DNA of 64,000 nt from Novosphingobium pokkalii (GTDB lineage Bacteria > Pseudomonadota > Alphaproteobacteria > Sphingomonadales > Sphingomonadaceae). Below the pieces are notes generated by a model. That model was not told the DNA's origin. It made no database searches and saw nothing but the letters and a program-made list of their open reading frames with translations. The stretch is taken from assembly GCF_014652855.1 (NCBI RefSeq), contig NZ_BMZP01000016.1, positions 1 through 64,000 of the forward strand. The letters are read 5' to 3'. The position numbers and the translations under genes are program-made. Of this stretch, positions 49,311 to 58,806 are shown in pieces; the stretch's first letter is position 1; the number at the start of each line of letters is the position of its first letter.

Positions 49311-51140
49311 ATGGCGCGTGTGCTTCCTGGAAAGATGGGCAAGTCGCTGCCATTTCTCGCCCTGGCGCTGGCCGCGCCCCTCACCGGATGCGGCGATGGC
49401 GGCGGCGTGGCCAGCACCAACGAACCCAACACCCCGCCGTCTCCCCCCGCCAAGCCCACCAACGACGATCTGGTCGGAACCCTGGTGAGCGAGGCGTTCG
49501 TCAACGACGCGCGCACGCAAACCGCCTATATGCCGATCACCACCGCCCAGCCCAACACCGCGACGAGCAGTCCGCTCACCATCGAATACAAGGCCTCGAC
49601 CCAGACCTACACCGTAACCACCCAGGGCCGCACGCAAGACTTCGGGCCGGCGCAGAAGGATGCCACACTCAGCACCGCCGAGGCCACGGTCTACAGCCGC
49701 TCTGCCGGCGCGCTGACCGAGACGCTGTCCCTGTCGACGAACAGCACCGATCCCGGTACGCCCGATGCTCCGCTGTTCCGCTATGTCGGTTCCGGCCTGT
49801 GGCAGCGCACGCAGACCGATGCGCCCAACAGCACCGCAACGATGGACTATTTCACCTATGGCGTGCCCACGCCCGCGTCGGCCATGCCCAAATCGGGGAC
49901 AGCCACGTTCGGCGTGCGTATCGATGGCGAAGCCGGCTACAGCAACTATATCCTGGTGTTGAAAGGTGGCGGCCGCTTTTCCGTCGATTTCGCCAGCGGC
50001 AAGCTGACCGGCAGCGGCACGATGGACGGCTATATCGCGGGTGCGCTCAAGCACACCGATATGATCTGGTCGTCGCAAGCGACCTTGGCATCGGGGGGCA
50101 CCACCTTTTCCGGCAGCTTCAGTACCCTCTATCGGCCGGGCACAATCAATGGCCGATTCTACGGCCCCAATCACGAGGAATTGGGCGCGGTATGGGATAG
50201 TAAGCTGCTCGACAACGTGGTGGCAACCGGCACGATCAGGGGTCGCGATACGGCAACGATGCCATCCAACAACGGCCTGTCGAATCTTGTGATAAACGAG
50301 GACCTGGGCGGCGCGGCCATGGTCGTCAACTATTACCGAGCCGGAGGCACCAATGCCTGGTCGAGCGGCAATCTGTTCGGCCAGGGTTTCAATGTCAGCT
50401 ATTCCGAAACGGCCAAGGCCTTGGTGGTGGAAGCGCCGATCAACGGATACACCGGCATTTCCGCGACGCTCACGCCGGCGATCCTTGACACGGCGCTGAG
50501 CAACGCCGCCTACGATGTCTATGCCGCCGAGGACGTGACGCATGGCGCGCGCACCGGCACGCTTCGCATATCCCGGCCCGGCCCGGCCAACCCGGTCGTG
50601 GCCCTGACCTATACCGGCTTCGGCACGTTCGAATCCGCGACGGTAAGGCCCGACACCGGCTCGCCGTATAGCGATTTCGCCTTTGCCTTTGGTGAGGCGA
50701 CCCCGGCGTCTGCGGTTCCGACCAGTGGCAGCGCCACCTACAGCGGCGTGATCCTGGGCTATTCCGGCGCGCCATCAGACGGCACCACCCGCCCCTACGC
50801 GATCAGCGGTGAGGCGCACATGGCTTACAATTTCGCAGGCTCCACGCTGACCGGCACACTCAACCCGGTGGCAACCGACCGCGACACCGGCACGGCCTAT
50901 GCCCTGGACGCCTATACGTTCACCGGCCAGGGCACTGCCGGCAAGGCCACATTCGCTGCCACGTTCGACAAGGCCATCAACGTGCTGGGCCTCGGCAATA
51001 CCAACGGCGCGATCAACGGGCAATTCACCGGCCCCCATGCCGAGGAATTCTATGCCTCCTGGCACGCCGGGATGATCGATCCCAAAGGGGGCAGCAACCT
51101 CGACATGGGTGGGGTGATCGTCGGCAAGCAGGGGAAATGA
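49311..51140 (+). CDS. TbpB-like two-lobed surface lipoprotein
   Basis: A 609-residue predicted lipoprotein. The signal peptide ends in a lipobox (LAAPLTGC) followed by a Gly then Pro-rich linker. Two lobes each end in a transferrin-binding-protein type beta-barrel signature: GTINGRFYGPNHEELGAVW near residue 285 and GAINGQFTGPHAEEFYASW near residue 575. FTYGVPTPASAMPKSGTATFGV and FAFGEATPASAVPTSGSATYSGV are internal repeats of the same handle region, so the protein arose by duplication. Such barrels are often exported by Slam, which is not seen nearby. Ligand unknown. AAGGATAAGG precedes ATG 49311. Confidence 0.83.
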   Translation: MARVLPGKMGKSLPFLALALAAPLTGCGDGGGVASTNEPNTPPSPPAKPTNDDLVGTLVSEAFVNDARTQTAYMPITTAQPNTATSSPLTIEYKASTQTYTVTTQGRTQDFGPAQKDATLSTAEATVYSRSAGALTETLSLSTNSTDPGTPDAPLFRYVGSGLWQRTQTDAPNSTATMDYFTYGVPTPASAMPKSGTATFGVRIDGEAGYSNYILVLKGGGRFSVDFASGKLTGSGTMDGYIAGALKHTDMIWSSQATLASGGTTFSGSFSTLYRPGTINGRFYGPNHEELGAVWDSKLLDNVVATGTIRGRDTATMPSNNGLSNLVINEDLGGAAMVVNYYRAGGTNAWSSGNLFGQGFNVSYSETAKALVVEAPINGYTGISATLTPAILDTALSNAAYDVYAAEDVTHGARTGTLRISRPGPANPVVALTYTGFGTFESATVRPDTGSPYSDFAFAFGEATPASAVPTSGSATYSGVILGYSGAPSDGTTRPYAISGEAHMAYNFAGSTLTGTLNPVATDRDTGTAYALDAYTFTGQGTAGKATFAATFDKAINVLGLGNTNGAINGQFTGPHAEEFYASWHAGMIDPKGGSNLDMGGVIVGKQGK

Positions 51141-51193
51141 TCCGGAACCCCACTCTTTGCCTGGGGCCGATTTGCGCCTAAGGCGCAGCGATC

Positions 51194-51724
51194 ATGACCG
51201 CTTCGCTTGCCCTGACCCGCCTGTCCCGCCTGATTGCCGCCAGCCATTCGTGGGAAACCGCCCGCGCCTTCAAGGCCTATGTACCGGGCGAGGACGACAT
51301 GGCGGTGATGGCCAGCCGCGCGCAAGACGTGCTCAAGGTGATGGCCGGCAAGGACGTGACCGCGCCGATGCTCAATGCCGCCTATGCCGTGCATCTCGGC
51401 CGCGCGCTGACCGCGCCGATCATCGTGGTGGAAGGCACGCTGAGCGTGGCCGGCGAAGCCATGGCACAAGACCATGGTTGGGTGATGATCGGCCCCTGGG
51501 TGGCCGACATGGCGCTGTTTTCCCGCGCCTATGCCCCCGATGCGCCGCCGCGCCTCGCCACCCATGTGCTGCGCGCCTTCGGGCCGGGCAAGGGCCTGTT
51601 CTGCGAAGCCTGGCGCCGCACCGCGCGGCTCGGCCTGGGCTATGAACCGCGCCGCGTGCTGGCAGAAGCCGAAGTGACGGCGCTGGTGGGCGAAGCGACG
51701 GCAGCGATACGATCGGTGGCCTGA
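51194..51724 (+). CDS. Conserved hypothetical protein
   Basis: A 176-residue protein that I do not recognise. It is helical, with few charged clusters and no signal peptide. Notable stretches are IAASHSWETARAFKAYVPGEDDMAVMASRAQDVLKVMAGKD and GWVMIGPWVADMALFSRAYAPD. The codon usage and GC at third positions match neighbouring genes, so it looks real. It lies between the TbpB-like gene and the repeats before ftsK. Confidence 0.65.
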   Translation: MTASLALTRLSRLIAASHSWETARAFKAYVPGEDDMAVMASRAQDVLKVMAGKDVTAPMLNAAYAVHLGRALTAPIIVVEGTLSVAGEAMAQDHGWVMIGPWVADMALFSRAYAPDAPPRLATHVLRAFGPGKGLFCEAWRRTARLGLGYEPRRVLAEAEVTALVGEATAAIRSVA

Positions 51725-51730
51725 ACCAAA

Positions 51731-51868
51731 GCGCCCTTCGACAAGCTCAGGGCGAACGGGTTTCACACATCAGATTTCACAGCCACCGTTCGGGCTGAGC
51801 TTGTCGAAGCCTGCTGGCCTGCAAGCGCTGCGTCAGCGCCCTTCGACAGGCTCAGGGCGAACGGGGGG
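51731..51868. repeat. Dispersed repeat, family B (three units)
   Basis: Three units: GCGCCCTTCGACAAGCTCAG at the left, a facing unit around 51787-51811, and another forward unit around 51838-51868. Spacers are 30 to 40 bases. They occupy the converging gap before ftsK. Confidence 0.8.
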
Positions 51869-51929
51869 CATAATTTCCGATGCTCGAAACGCGAGCAGAT
51901 CAGGCCGACATCTTCAATCCCTGCCGCCA

Positions 51930-54365
51930 TCACAGCGGGTTGCCGTCCTTGTCGCGATAGATCTCGCGGCGGCCGACGTGGTTGGCAGGGCCGACCAAGC
52001 CATCCTGCTCCATCCGCTCGATCCATTTTGACGCGGTGTTGTAGCCCACGCCCATCTGGCGCTGAATCCAGCTTGCCGAGGCCTTCTGGCTTTCGAACAC
52101 GAGCTGGCAGACCTGGCGATACTTGCGGTCTTCGGGATTGTCCGAGGTGTCCAGCTCGTCGAAACCAAAGGAGCCTTCCTCGGGCTCTTCGGTGACCGAA
52201 TCGACGTATTCCGGCTTGCCCTGCCCGCGCCAGTGATCGGCCACGCGCTCCACTTCCTCGTCGCTGACGAAGGGACCATGGACGCGCTTGATCGGGTCGG
52301 TGTTGGGCTTGTAGAGCATGTCACCCTTGCCCAGAAGCTGTTCGGCGCCCTGTTCGCCCAGGATGGTGCGGCTGTCGATCCGGCTGGTCACGGCAAAGGA
52401 AATGCGCGTGGGCAGGTTGGCCTTGATCACCCCGGTGATCACGTCCACCGACGGGCGCTGCGTGGCCATGATCAGGTGGATGCCCGCCGCACGGCTCTTT
52501 TGCGAAAGCCGCTGGATCAGCACTTCCACTTCCTTGCCCACCGTGACCATCAGGTCGGCCAGCTCGTCCACGATCACCACGATCTGCGGCAGCACCTGGT
52601 ATTCAAGCTGCTGTTCCTCGAACAGCTCCTCGCCGGTCTCGGGATCGAAGCCGACCTGGATGCGGCGGCCGAGCGGCTTGCCCTTGGCCTGCGCGGCGCG
52701 GACCTTTTCGTTGAAGCCCGACAGGTTGCGCACGCCGATCGACGACATCTGGCGATAGCGCCGCTCCATTTCCTCGACCGCCCATTTCAGCGCGCGCACG
52801 GCCTTGGCCGGCTCGGTCACCACCGGCGAAAGCAAGTGCGGGATATCGTCGTAGGACTTGAGTTCCAGCACCTTGGGATCGACCAGGATCATGCGGCACT
52901 GCGCGGGCGTGAGGCGGTAGAGCAGCGAGAGCAGGATGCAGTTCAGCCCCACCGACTTGCCCGAGCCGGTGGTGCCGGCCACCAGCAGGTGGGGCATGGT
53001 GGCAAGGTCCGCCACGATCGGTTCGCCGGCGATGTCCTTGCCCAGAATGATCGGCAGCAGGCCCTTGGCATTGACGAACTTGTCGCAGGCCACCAGCTCG
53101 CGGAACGAGACCATGTCGCGGATCTGGTTGGGCAATTCGATGCCCATCACGGTGCGGCCCGGAATGGCCGAAACGCGCGCGGAAACCGCGCTCATGTTGC
53201 GGGCGATATCGTCGGCCAGGCCGATCACCCGGCTCGCCTTGATGCCGGGCGCCGGTTCCAGTTCATACATGGTCACCACCGGGCCGGTGCGCACGGCGGT
53301 GATTTCGCCTTTCACGTTGAAATCGTCGAGCACGTTCTCGAGCAGGCGCGCGTTGCGTTCCAGCGCCAGCTTGTCGATCTTGGGCTGCGCGCTGGCGGGA
53401 ATTTCCTCGAGGATGTCGATCGCGGGCAGCGCGAACTTGTCGAACAGGTCGTTCTGCCGCGCCTGGGCCTTGGCGGCCGGAGCCGGGCCGCGCTGCGGAT
53501 CGCTGATCTCGGTGGGGCGGCGCGGCGCTGCGGCATCGGCGGGAATCACCGGGCTGCGGGTTTCGAACGGCGGCTCGTCGTCGGCGTCGTCGTCATCGGC
53601 CAGTAGGGCGTCGGCAGCGGCCGCCTTGGCCTTGGGCGCACGGCGCTGGCGCGCGGGGGCTGCCTCGGCATCGTCGGCGCGCGGGGAGCGGCGCAGGAAC
53701 GCGGGAATGGACAGCAGGCGCCCCCAGTCCAGCGCAAAGACCCGGCCGGTCAGGAACAGGCCTCCGCCCAGCGCCACCAGCGCCAAACCCAGGATGATCC
53801 AGCCCTGCGCCACCGGCACCAGCCCGGCCAGCGCACGCACGCCGGCCGCGCCGAGCAAGCCGGTCAGCCCGCCAAAGCCTGCGGGCAAGCCGCCGCCGCG
53901 CCCGGTGAAAGCCAGGGCCAGCGCGCTGCCCGACAGCATCATGGCCAGCACAAGGCCCAGCGCCAGCCGCCACCATGCCGGATCGGGCGTGGCTTCCTCG
54001 TCTTCCTCGTCCACGTCGATCAGGTCACCAGCCGCATCCCACAGGCGGCGGGCGAAGACGAACAGCAGCGGCACCAGCAGGCCGCCCGGCAGGCCGAACA
54101 AGACCAGCACGCGCTCTGCCGCCCAGGCACCGGGCAGGCCCATCCAGTTGTCCACCGGGCTGCCCGAAGCGGTGCTGCCCGAAGGATCGGTCTGGGTATA
54201 GCTGGCCAAGGCCAGCGCCAGGAACACCATGGCGCCAAACAGCGTGGCGCCACCGATCAGTTCGGCACTGCGCCGGAAGCTGCGCCGCAGCACGGCCCGC
54301 CAATTGGGGTTGCCCCGGCCCGCGCCGGGGGTCGAACGATTGGGGGTGAGTGCCCGCGAAGCCAT
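51930..54365 (-). CDS. ftsK: DNA translocase FtsK
   Basis: An 811-residue inner-membrane DNA pump that clears chromosome ends at the septum. The N-terminus has about four membrane helices (GATLFGAMVFLALALASY, then RLALGLVLAMMLSGSALAL). A Pro/Ala-rich linker follows (about residues 215-330). The motor has Walker A GTTGSGKSVGLN and Walker B IVVIVDELADLMV. The C-terminal gamma winged helix is ASASWIQRQMGVGYNTASKWIERMEQDGLVGP. The linker is shorter than in E. coli, as usual in this group. Confidence 0.94.
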   Translation of the reverse strand: MASRALTPNRSTPGAGRGNPNWRAVLRRSFRRSAELIGGATLFGAMVFLALALASYTQTDPSGSTASGSPVDNWMGLPGAWAAERVLVLFGLPGGLLVPLLFVFARRLWDAAGDLIDVDEEDEEATPDPAWWRLALGLVLAMMLSGSALALAFTGRGGGLPAGFGGLTGLLGAAGVRALAGLVPVAQGWIILGLALVALGGGLFLTGRVFALDWGRLLSIPAFLRRSPRADDAEAAPARQRRAPKAKAAAADALLADDDDADDEPPFETRSPVIPADAAAPRRPTEISDPQRGPAPAAKAQARQNDLFDKFALPAIDILEEIPASAQPKIDKLALERNARLLENVLDDFNVKGEITAVRTGPVVTMYELEPAPGIKASRVIGLADDIARNMSAVSARVSAIPGRTVMGIELPNQIRDMVSFRELVACDKFVNAKGLLPIILGKDIAGEPIVADLATMPHLLVAGTTGSGKSVGLNCILLSLLYRLTPAQCRMILVDPKVLELKSYDDIPHLLSPVVTEPAKAVRALKWAVEEMERRYRQMSSIGVRNLSGFNEKVRAAQAKGKPLGRRIQVGFDPETGEELFEEQQLEYQVLPQIVVIVDELADLMVTVGKEVEVLIQRLSQKSRAAGIHLIMATQRPSVDVITGVIKANLPTRISFAVTSRIDSRTILGEQGAEQLLGKGDMLYKPNTDPIKRVHGPFVSDEEVERVADHWRGQGKPEYVDSVTEEPEEGSFGFDELDTSDNPEDRKYRQVCQLVFESQKASASWIQRQMGVGYNTASKWIERMEQDGLVGPANHVGRREIYRDKDGNPL

Positions 54366-54458
54366 GATGCCAAGTGTTCCCTTCTGGCCCCCATCATCGT
54401 CCCAAGTGCCCGACCGGTCAAGAATCCTGCGGGAAAAGCCAGGGATTGTGCGGGCTTT

Positions 54459-54989
54459 TCACGACAGGCCGTCGATCGCCGCCCAGCCCTGCACCCGCCC
54501 GCCGCGCGGCAGGCGGCGCGCCGCGCGTCGCGTCATCCCGCCCAGGGCCAGAACCGGGCACGGGCTCTGCCGGGCCAGCAGCAGGAAACGCACCATGCCC
54601 AGCACCGGGGCGCCGGGATGGCTGCGCGTGGGCAGCACCGGGGACAGCAGCACGGCATCGGCACCCGCCCGCGCCGCCGCGCCGATTTCCCGCAGCGAAT
54701 GCGCCGTGGCCAGTCGCAAGCCGCCGCCAGCAAGCGCGGACGGCGCTCCATAGTGCCCCTGCGCCCCGCGCCCGCACGACGCCCCGGCCGCGATCAGGGC
54801 CACGCCACGGCTCGCCGCCTGCCGCCGCAACGCGGCCCAGCGACGGCGGCGCTCGGGCGCGGACAGGTGGTAATGGCGAAAGACCAGCGCACTGCCGCGC
54901 GGCAGGCGCGCCAAGGCCCGGTCGAGCACGGCATCGTTGCGCGCATCGCTGAGCAGGACCAATCGCGGCACGGGGTAGCGCTTTGCCAT
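54459..54989 (-). CDS. Thiamine-phosphate-synthase-like protein (TenI family)
   Basis: A 176-residue protein with part of the thiamine phosphate synthase/TenI barrel. Visible blocks are PRLVLLSDARNDAVLDRALARLPRGSALVFRHYHLSAPERRRRW, AAGASCGRGAQG, GADAVLLSPVLPTRSHPGAPVLGMVRFLLL and PVLALGGMTRRAARRL. It is shorter than ThiE (about 210) and the pyrophosphate-binding region is altered, so it may not make thiamine phosphate. It is divergent from yggS, with starts 22 bases apart. Confidence 0.78.
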   Translation of the reverse strand: MAKRYPVPRLVLLSDARNDAVLDRALARLPRGSALVFRHYHLSAPERRRRWAALRRQAASRGVALIAAGASCGRGAQGHYGAPSALAGGGLRLATAHSLREIGAAARAGADAVLLSPVLPTRSHPGAPVLGMVRFLLLARQSPCPVLALGGMTRRAARRLPRGGRVQGWAAIDGLS

Positions 54990-55011
54990 GACCACGCTAT
55001 AGCACCGCGCC

Positions 55012-55677
55012 ATGACCGGACCAGAGCATCCCCACTTGAACGACATCCGCGCCCGCATCGACCAGGCCGCGCGCATCGCCCGCCGCAAGGCCGAGACGGT
55101 GACGCTGGTCGCCGTGTCCAAGACCCACCCGGCCGAGGCGATCCGCCCGCTGATCGCCGCCGGGCAGACCGTGTTCGGGGAAAACCGCGTGCAGGAAGCC
55201 CAGGCCAAGTGGGCACCGCTGCGCGAGGAACATCCCGAGGTTGCGCTGCACCTGGTGGGCCAGTTGCAATCCAACAAGGCCGAAGACGCGGTGGCGTTGT
55301 TCGATTGCATCCACTCGCTCGATCGCCCCTCGCTGCTGACCGCGCTTGCCCGCGCGATGGACAAGACCGGCCGCCGCGTGCCGCTGTTCGTGCAGGTCAA
55401 CATCGGCGCGGAAGAGCAGAAGGGCGGCTGCGCCATCGCCGACATGCCCGCCCTGCTGGACGAGGCACGCAAGGCAGACCTGCCGGTGATCGGCCTGATG
55501 TGCGTGCCCCCGGCCGGGATCGAGGCCGCGCCGTTCTTCGCGCTGCTCGACAAGCTGGCCGGCGACCACGGCCTGGCTGGCCGCTCGATGGGCATGAGCG
55601 AGGATTTTGAAACCGCGATCCAGCTTGGCGCCACCCACGTGCGCGTCGGCTCTGCCCTGTTCGGCGCGCGCGCCTGA
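55012..55677 (+). CDS. yggS: YggS family pyridoxal-phosphate homeostasis protein
   Basis: A 221-residue single-domain PLP-binding protein of the PROSC/YggS family that buffers free pyridoxal phosphate. The lysine in TLVAVSKTHPAEAI (about residue 35) binds PLP. Other blocks are FGENRVQEAQAKW, LVGQLQSNKAEDAVALFDCIHSLD, MCVPP and GMSEDFETAIQLGATHVRVGSALFGAR. The length is normal. Confidence 0.94.
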   Translation: MTGPEHPHLNDIRARIDQAARIARRKAETVTLVAVSKTHPAEAIRPLIAAGQTVFGENRVQEAQAKWAPLREEHPEVALHLVGQLQSNKAEDAVALFDCIHSLDRPSLLTALARAMDKTGRRVPLFVQVNIGAEEQKGGCAIADMPALLDEARKADLPVIGLMCVPPAGIEAAPFFALLDKLAGDHGLAGRSMGMSEDFETAIQLGATHVRVGSALFGARA

Positions 55678-55784
55678 ATGCGTCGAATGCCGCGCAGGGC
55701 AATGCTTAGCGCGGTGCCCAGCCAGCCCTAGGCATTCATGCGCAGGCAGCCGTTCAGCCTGCTCCATCCGCCCTGGCCCTAAGG

Positions 55785-57197
55785 ATGCGCAGTGGCGCCG
55801 GCATCCGCGTGGATGCGGGCGACGGCGCGGTGTCGACCGGGCCGGGTCTGGATCGGAACGGGAGCCCTGCGCGCGTGGTGAATGAGCGACGGCATGTCTT
55901 GCGTCGACTGCGCCTTCCGGGAATCGGAAGCAGCGAACGCCAGCGCCTGGGCTTCATGTACAATGGCGCCATCGCGTTGCAGGGCCTGTCGATCGCCATG
56001 GTGGCGGTGCACGACCTGCTCGATCGCATCGAGGGCACCAGCAGCGACCGCCTGCTGATCCTGGCGGTGGTGCTGCAAGTGGCCGTCGTCGCTTCGCTGC
56101 TGGGCTTCCGCGCGATCCTCATCGCCAATCACAACCACGAGCAGCACATGCGCGCCGATTCCGAAGCGGCACGGCGGCGCACGGCCGAACTCTTTGCGAT
56201 GACCGACATGCTCCAGGCGGCGGAAACCAACGAGGAAGCCGGCGCGGTGCTGATGGTCACGGCGCGGCGCCTGCTCGGCGGCTATGGCGCCGCGCTCTAT
56301 GTGCTCAACAATTCGCGCGATCGGCTGGACCTGGCGCGGCAGTGGGATTTGCCAACCGGATACCTCGCGCCCGATTCGCTTGCCCCCAGCCATTGCTGGG
56401 CGCTCAAGCGGGGCAAGGCCCACGTCAACGCGCCGGACGAAGGCGGCCTGTGCTGCGCACACCATGGCGGCGCCAATGCCGTGCTGGAAATCCCGATGAT
56501 GGCCGGGGGCCAGGTGCAGGGCCTGCTGATCCTGGCGCGCAGCGGTGCCCCGCCGGAAGGCGACTGCACTGAAGAACTCGCCAACTTGCGCCACCTCGGC
56601 ACGGCGCTGGCGGACTCCATGTCGCTGGCGCTATCCAACATCGCCTTGCGCGATCGGCTGCGCACGCAGTCGCTGCGCGATCCGCTGACCGGGCTCTACA
56701 ACCGTCGCTACATGGAAGACACGCTGGAGCGGCTGCTGGCGCTGTCGCACCGCTCGGGCAATCCCACGGCCGTGATCATGATCGATCTCGACAACTTCAA
56801 GGATCTCAACGACCGCTATGGCCACGCCAAGGGCGATGCCGTGCTGCGCGACGTGGCGGCGCAGATCGTCGGCACGCTGCGGCCGACCGATGTGGTCTGC
56901 CGCTATGGCGGAGAAGAGATCATTGCCATCCTGCCCGATTGCGCGCTGGCCGATGCCGTGACCAAGGCCGAACAGATCCGCCTGCGCGTGCAGGGCGTCA
57001 CCGACATCCAGGGCTGCCCCGTCAGCGCCTCGCTGGGCGTGGCGGCCATGCCGGAAACCTCGGTGCGCGGGGAGGAACTGATCCCGGACGCAGACGCATC
57101 GCTCTATCTCGCCAAGGCATCGGGCAAGAACTGCGTGTTCGCGGCCGAACGCGTGACCTCGGGCCTGACGGTCGCACGGGTCGGCGAGAAGGGATAG
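55785..57197 (+). CDS. Diguanylate cyclase, GAF-GGDEF
   Basis: A 470-residue signalling protein. One or two membrane segments (MYNGAIALQGLSIAMVAVHDLL, then LLILAVVLQVAVVASLLGFRAIL) precede a GAF-like domain (about residues 130-280, with HCWALKRGKAHVN and CCAHHGGAN). A GGDEF domain follows (about 300-460). The active loop reads RYGGEEIIAI, the active GGEEF-type variant with Ile at position five. RDPLTGLYNRRYM marks its start. The ATG at 55785 may be upstream of the true start near MYNGAIAL. Confidence 0.87.
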   Translation: MRSGAGIRVDAGDGAVSTGPGLDRNGSPARVVNERRHVLRRLRLPGIGSSERQRLGFMYNGAIALQGLSIAMVAVHDLLDRIEGTSSDRLLILAVVLQVAVVASLLGFRAILIANHNHEQHMRADSEAARRRTAELFAMTDMLQAAETNEEAGAVLMVTARRLLGGYGAALYVLNNSRDRLDLARQWDLPTGYLAPDSLAPSHCWALKRGKAHVNAPDEGGLCCAHHGGANAVLEIPMMAGGQVQGLLILARSGAPPEGDCTEELANLRHLGTALADSMSLALSNIALRDRLRTQSLRDPLTGLYNRRYMEDTLERLLALSHRSGNPTAVIMIDLDNFKDLNDRYGHAKGDAVLRDVAAQIVGTLRPTDVVCRYGGEEIIAILPDCALADAVTKAEQIRLRVQGVTDIQGCPVSASLGVAAMPETSVRGEELIPDADASLYLAKASGKNCVFAAERVTSGLTVARVGEKG

Positions 57198-57237
57198 CGC
57201 GAGCGGCTCTTGCGCCCGCGCCGATCACGTCCATGTT

Positions 57238-58713
57238 TCAGTCGCCCTGGTGATGCTTCAATTCGTCCCCGGTAAGGGTGACGACGTGCAGCAGGTTGGT
57301 CGCGCCCGGGGTGCCAAAGGGAACCCCGGCCAGCGCCACCAGCTTTGATCCGGCGGTGCCGAAATCATGGCGAAGCGCCATGCGCTTGCCCTTGGCGATC
57401 ATTTCCTCGAAGCTGCCGATGTCCTTGGTGTTGACCGCATGGGCGCCCCACAGCAGGCCAACCTTGCGCGCCGTCTTCTGGCTGGGGGTGAGCACCAGCA
57501 TCGGCACGCCCGGCCGTTCGCGCGCCACGCGACGGGCGGTGGAGCCCGAGCCGGTGAACACGATGATCCCGGCGATCGGCAGAGTCTGCGCGATCGAAGC
57601 GCAAGCTTCGGCCAGGGCGTCCGCCGTGGTCGGATCGGGCAGCGTCTCGATGAAGTGGACGCGCGCGGCATAGCCGGGATCGCTTTCCACCTGCACCGCA
57701 ATACGGTTCATGATGCTCACCGCCTCTTCGGGCCAGGCGCCCGCGGCGGTTTCGGCCGAGAGCATGACCGCGTCGGCGCCGTCATAGACCGCGTTGGCCA
57801 CGTCGGACACTTCGGCGCGGGTCGGCGTCGGCGCCTCGATCATCGATTCGAGCATCTGCGTGGCGACGACCACCGGCTTGCCCTGGCGACGCGCGCTTTC
57901 CACGATGCGCTTTTGCAGCGGCGGCACTTCTTCGGGGTTGAGCTCCACGCCCAGGTCACCACGCGCCACCATGATGCCGTCGGACAGCTCGATGATCTCT
58001 TCCAGGCGCGAAATCGCCGCCGGCTTCTCGATCTTGGCCATCAGCGCGCCATAGCCGCCCATCAGGCGGCGCGCTTCGGCCACGTCTTCGGGGCGCTGCA
58101 CGAACGACAGCGCGATCCAGTCGGCGCCCTGCTCCACGGCAAAGGCCAGGTCGCGACGGTCCTTTTCGGTCAGCGCCGGCACCGGCACCACCGCGTCGGG
58201 AACGTTGACGCCCTTGCGATCGGAAATCACCCCGCCAACTTCAGCCGAGCACAGAATCTCGTTGGCGTCGGCGCGGATCACCCGCAGGCGCAGCTTGCCA
58301 TCGTCGATCAGCAGGCGCTGGCCCTTTTGCAGGATGCCGAACAGTTCGGGATGGGGCAGGCAGACGCGGTTTTCATCGCCCGGCTCGGGATTGCGATCGA
58401 GCGTGAAATGGCCCGAATGGCGGATCACCGCGCGGCCTTCCTTGAACGTGCCCACGCGCAGCTTCGGCCCCTGGAGGTCGCACAGCACGGTGATCGGACG
58501 CTTCACCTTCGCTTCGAGAGCGCGGATGTTGGCGATCGTTTCGGCGTGGATGGCGTGTTCGCCGTGGCTCATGTTGACGCGGAACGCATCAGCGCCAGCG
58601 CGGAACAGCTTTTCCAGCATTTCCGGCGAGCGGCTTGCCGGCCCCACCGTGGCGAGGATCTTGACCTTGCGTTCGCGCTTGTCAGGGCTCTTTCCCTGGT
58701 CAGGCTGGGCCAT
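57238..58713 (-). CDS. pyk: Pyruvate kinase
   Basis: A 491-residue glycolytic enzyme converting phosphoenolpyruvate and ADP to pyruvate and ATP. Typical blocks are KILATVGPASRSPEMLEKLFRAGADAFRVNMSHG, LCDLQGPKLRVGTF, ALSFVQRPEDVAEARRLMG, MVARGDLGVELNPEEVPPLQKRIVE and AVMLSAETAAGAWPEEAV. The C-terminal effector domain is present. It is the last gene on the minus strand before the DUF1244 gene, which is divergent from it. Confidence 0.97.
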   Translation of the reverse strand: MAQPDQGKSPDKRERKVKILATVGPASRSPEMLEKLFRAGADAFRVNMSHGEHAIHAETIANIRALEAKVKRPITVLCDLQGPKLRVGTFKEGRAVIRHSGHFTLDRNPEPGDENRVCLPHPELFGILQKGQRLLIDDGKLRLRVIRADANEILCSAEVGGVISDRKGVNVPDAVVPVPALTEKDRRDLAFAVEQGADWIALSFVQRPEDVAEARRLMGGYGALMAKIEKPAAISRLEEIIELSDGIMVARGDLGVELNPEEVPPLQKRIVESARRQGKPVVVATQMLESMIEAPTPTRAEVSDVANAVYDGADAVMLSAETAAGAWPEEAVSIMNRIAVQVESDPGYAARVHFIETLPDPTTADALAEACASIAQTLPIAGIIVFTGSGSTARRVARERPGVPMLVLTPSQKTARKVGLLWGAHAVNTKDIGSFEEMIAKGKRMALRHDFGTAGSKLVALAGVPFGTPGATNLLHVVTLTGDELKHHQGD

Positions 58714-58806
58714 GGTGCAACAACTCCTCTTCCTATCGAACCGGGCAGGCTTTCAATCGCGCAGCCCTATGGCCTATGCTGGCCCAAAACCCAAGGGATG
58801 ATAGCC

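Noticed and set aside
54459..54989. Calling this ThiE
   Set aside because: It is shorter than ThiE and the phosphate-binding region does not match well, so only the family-level name is used.
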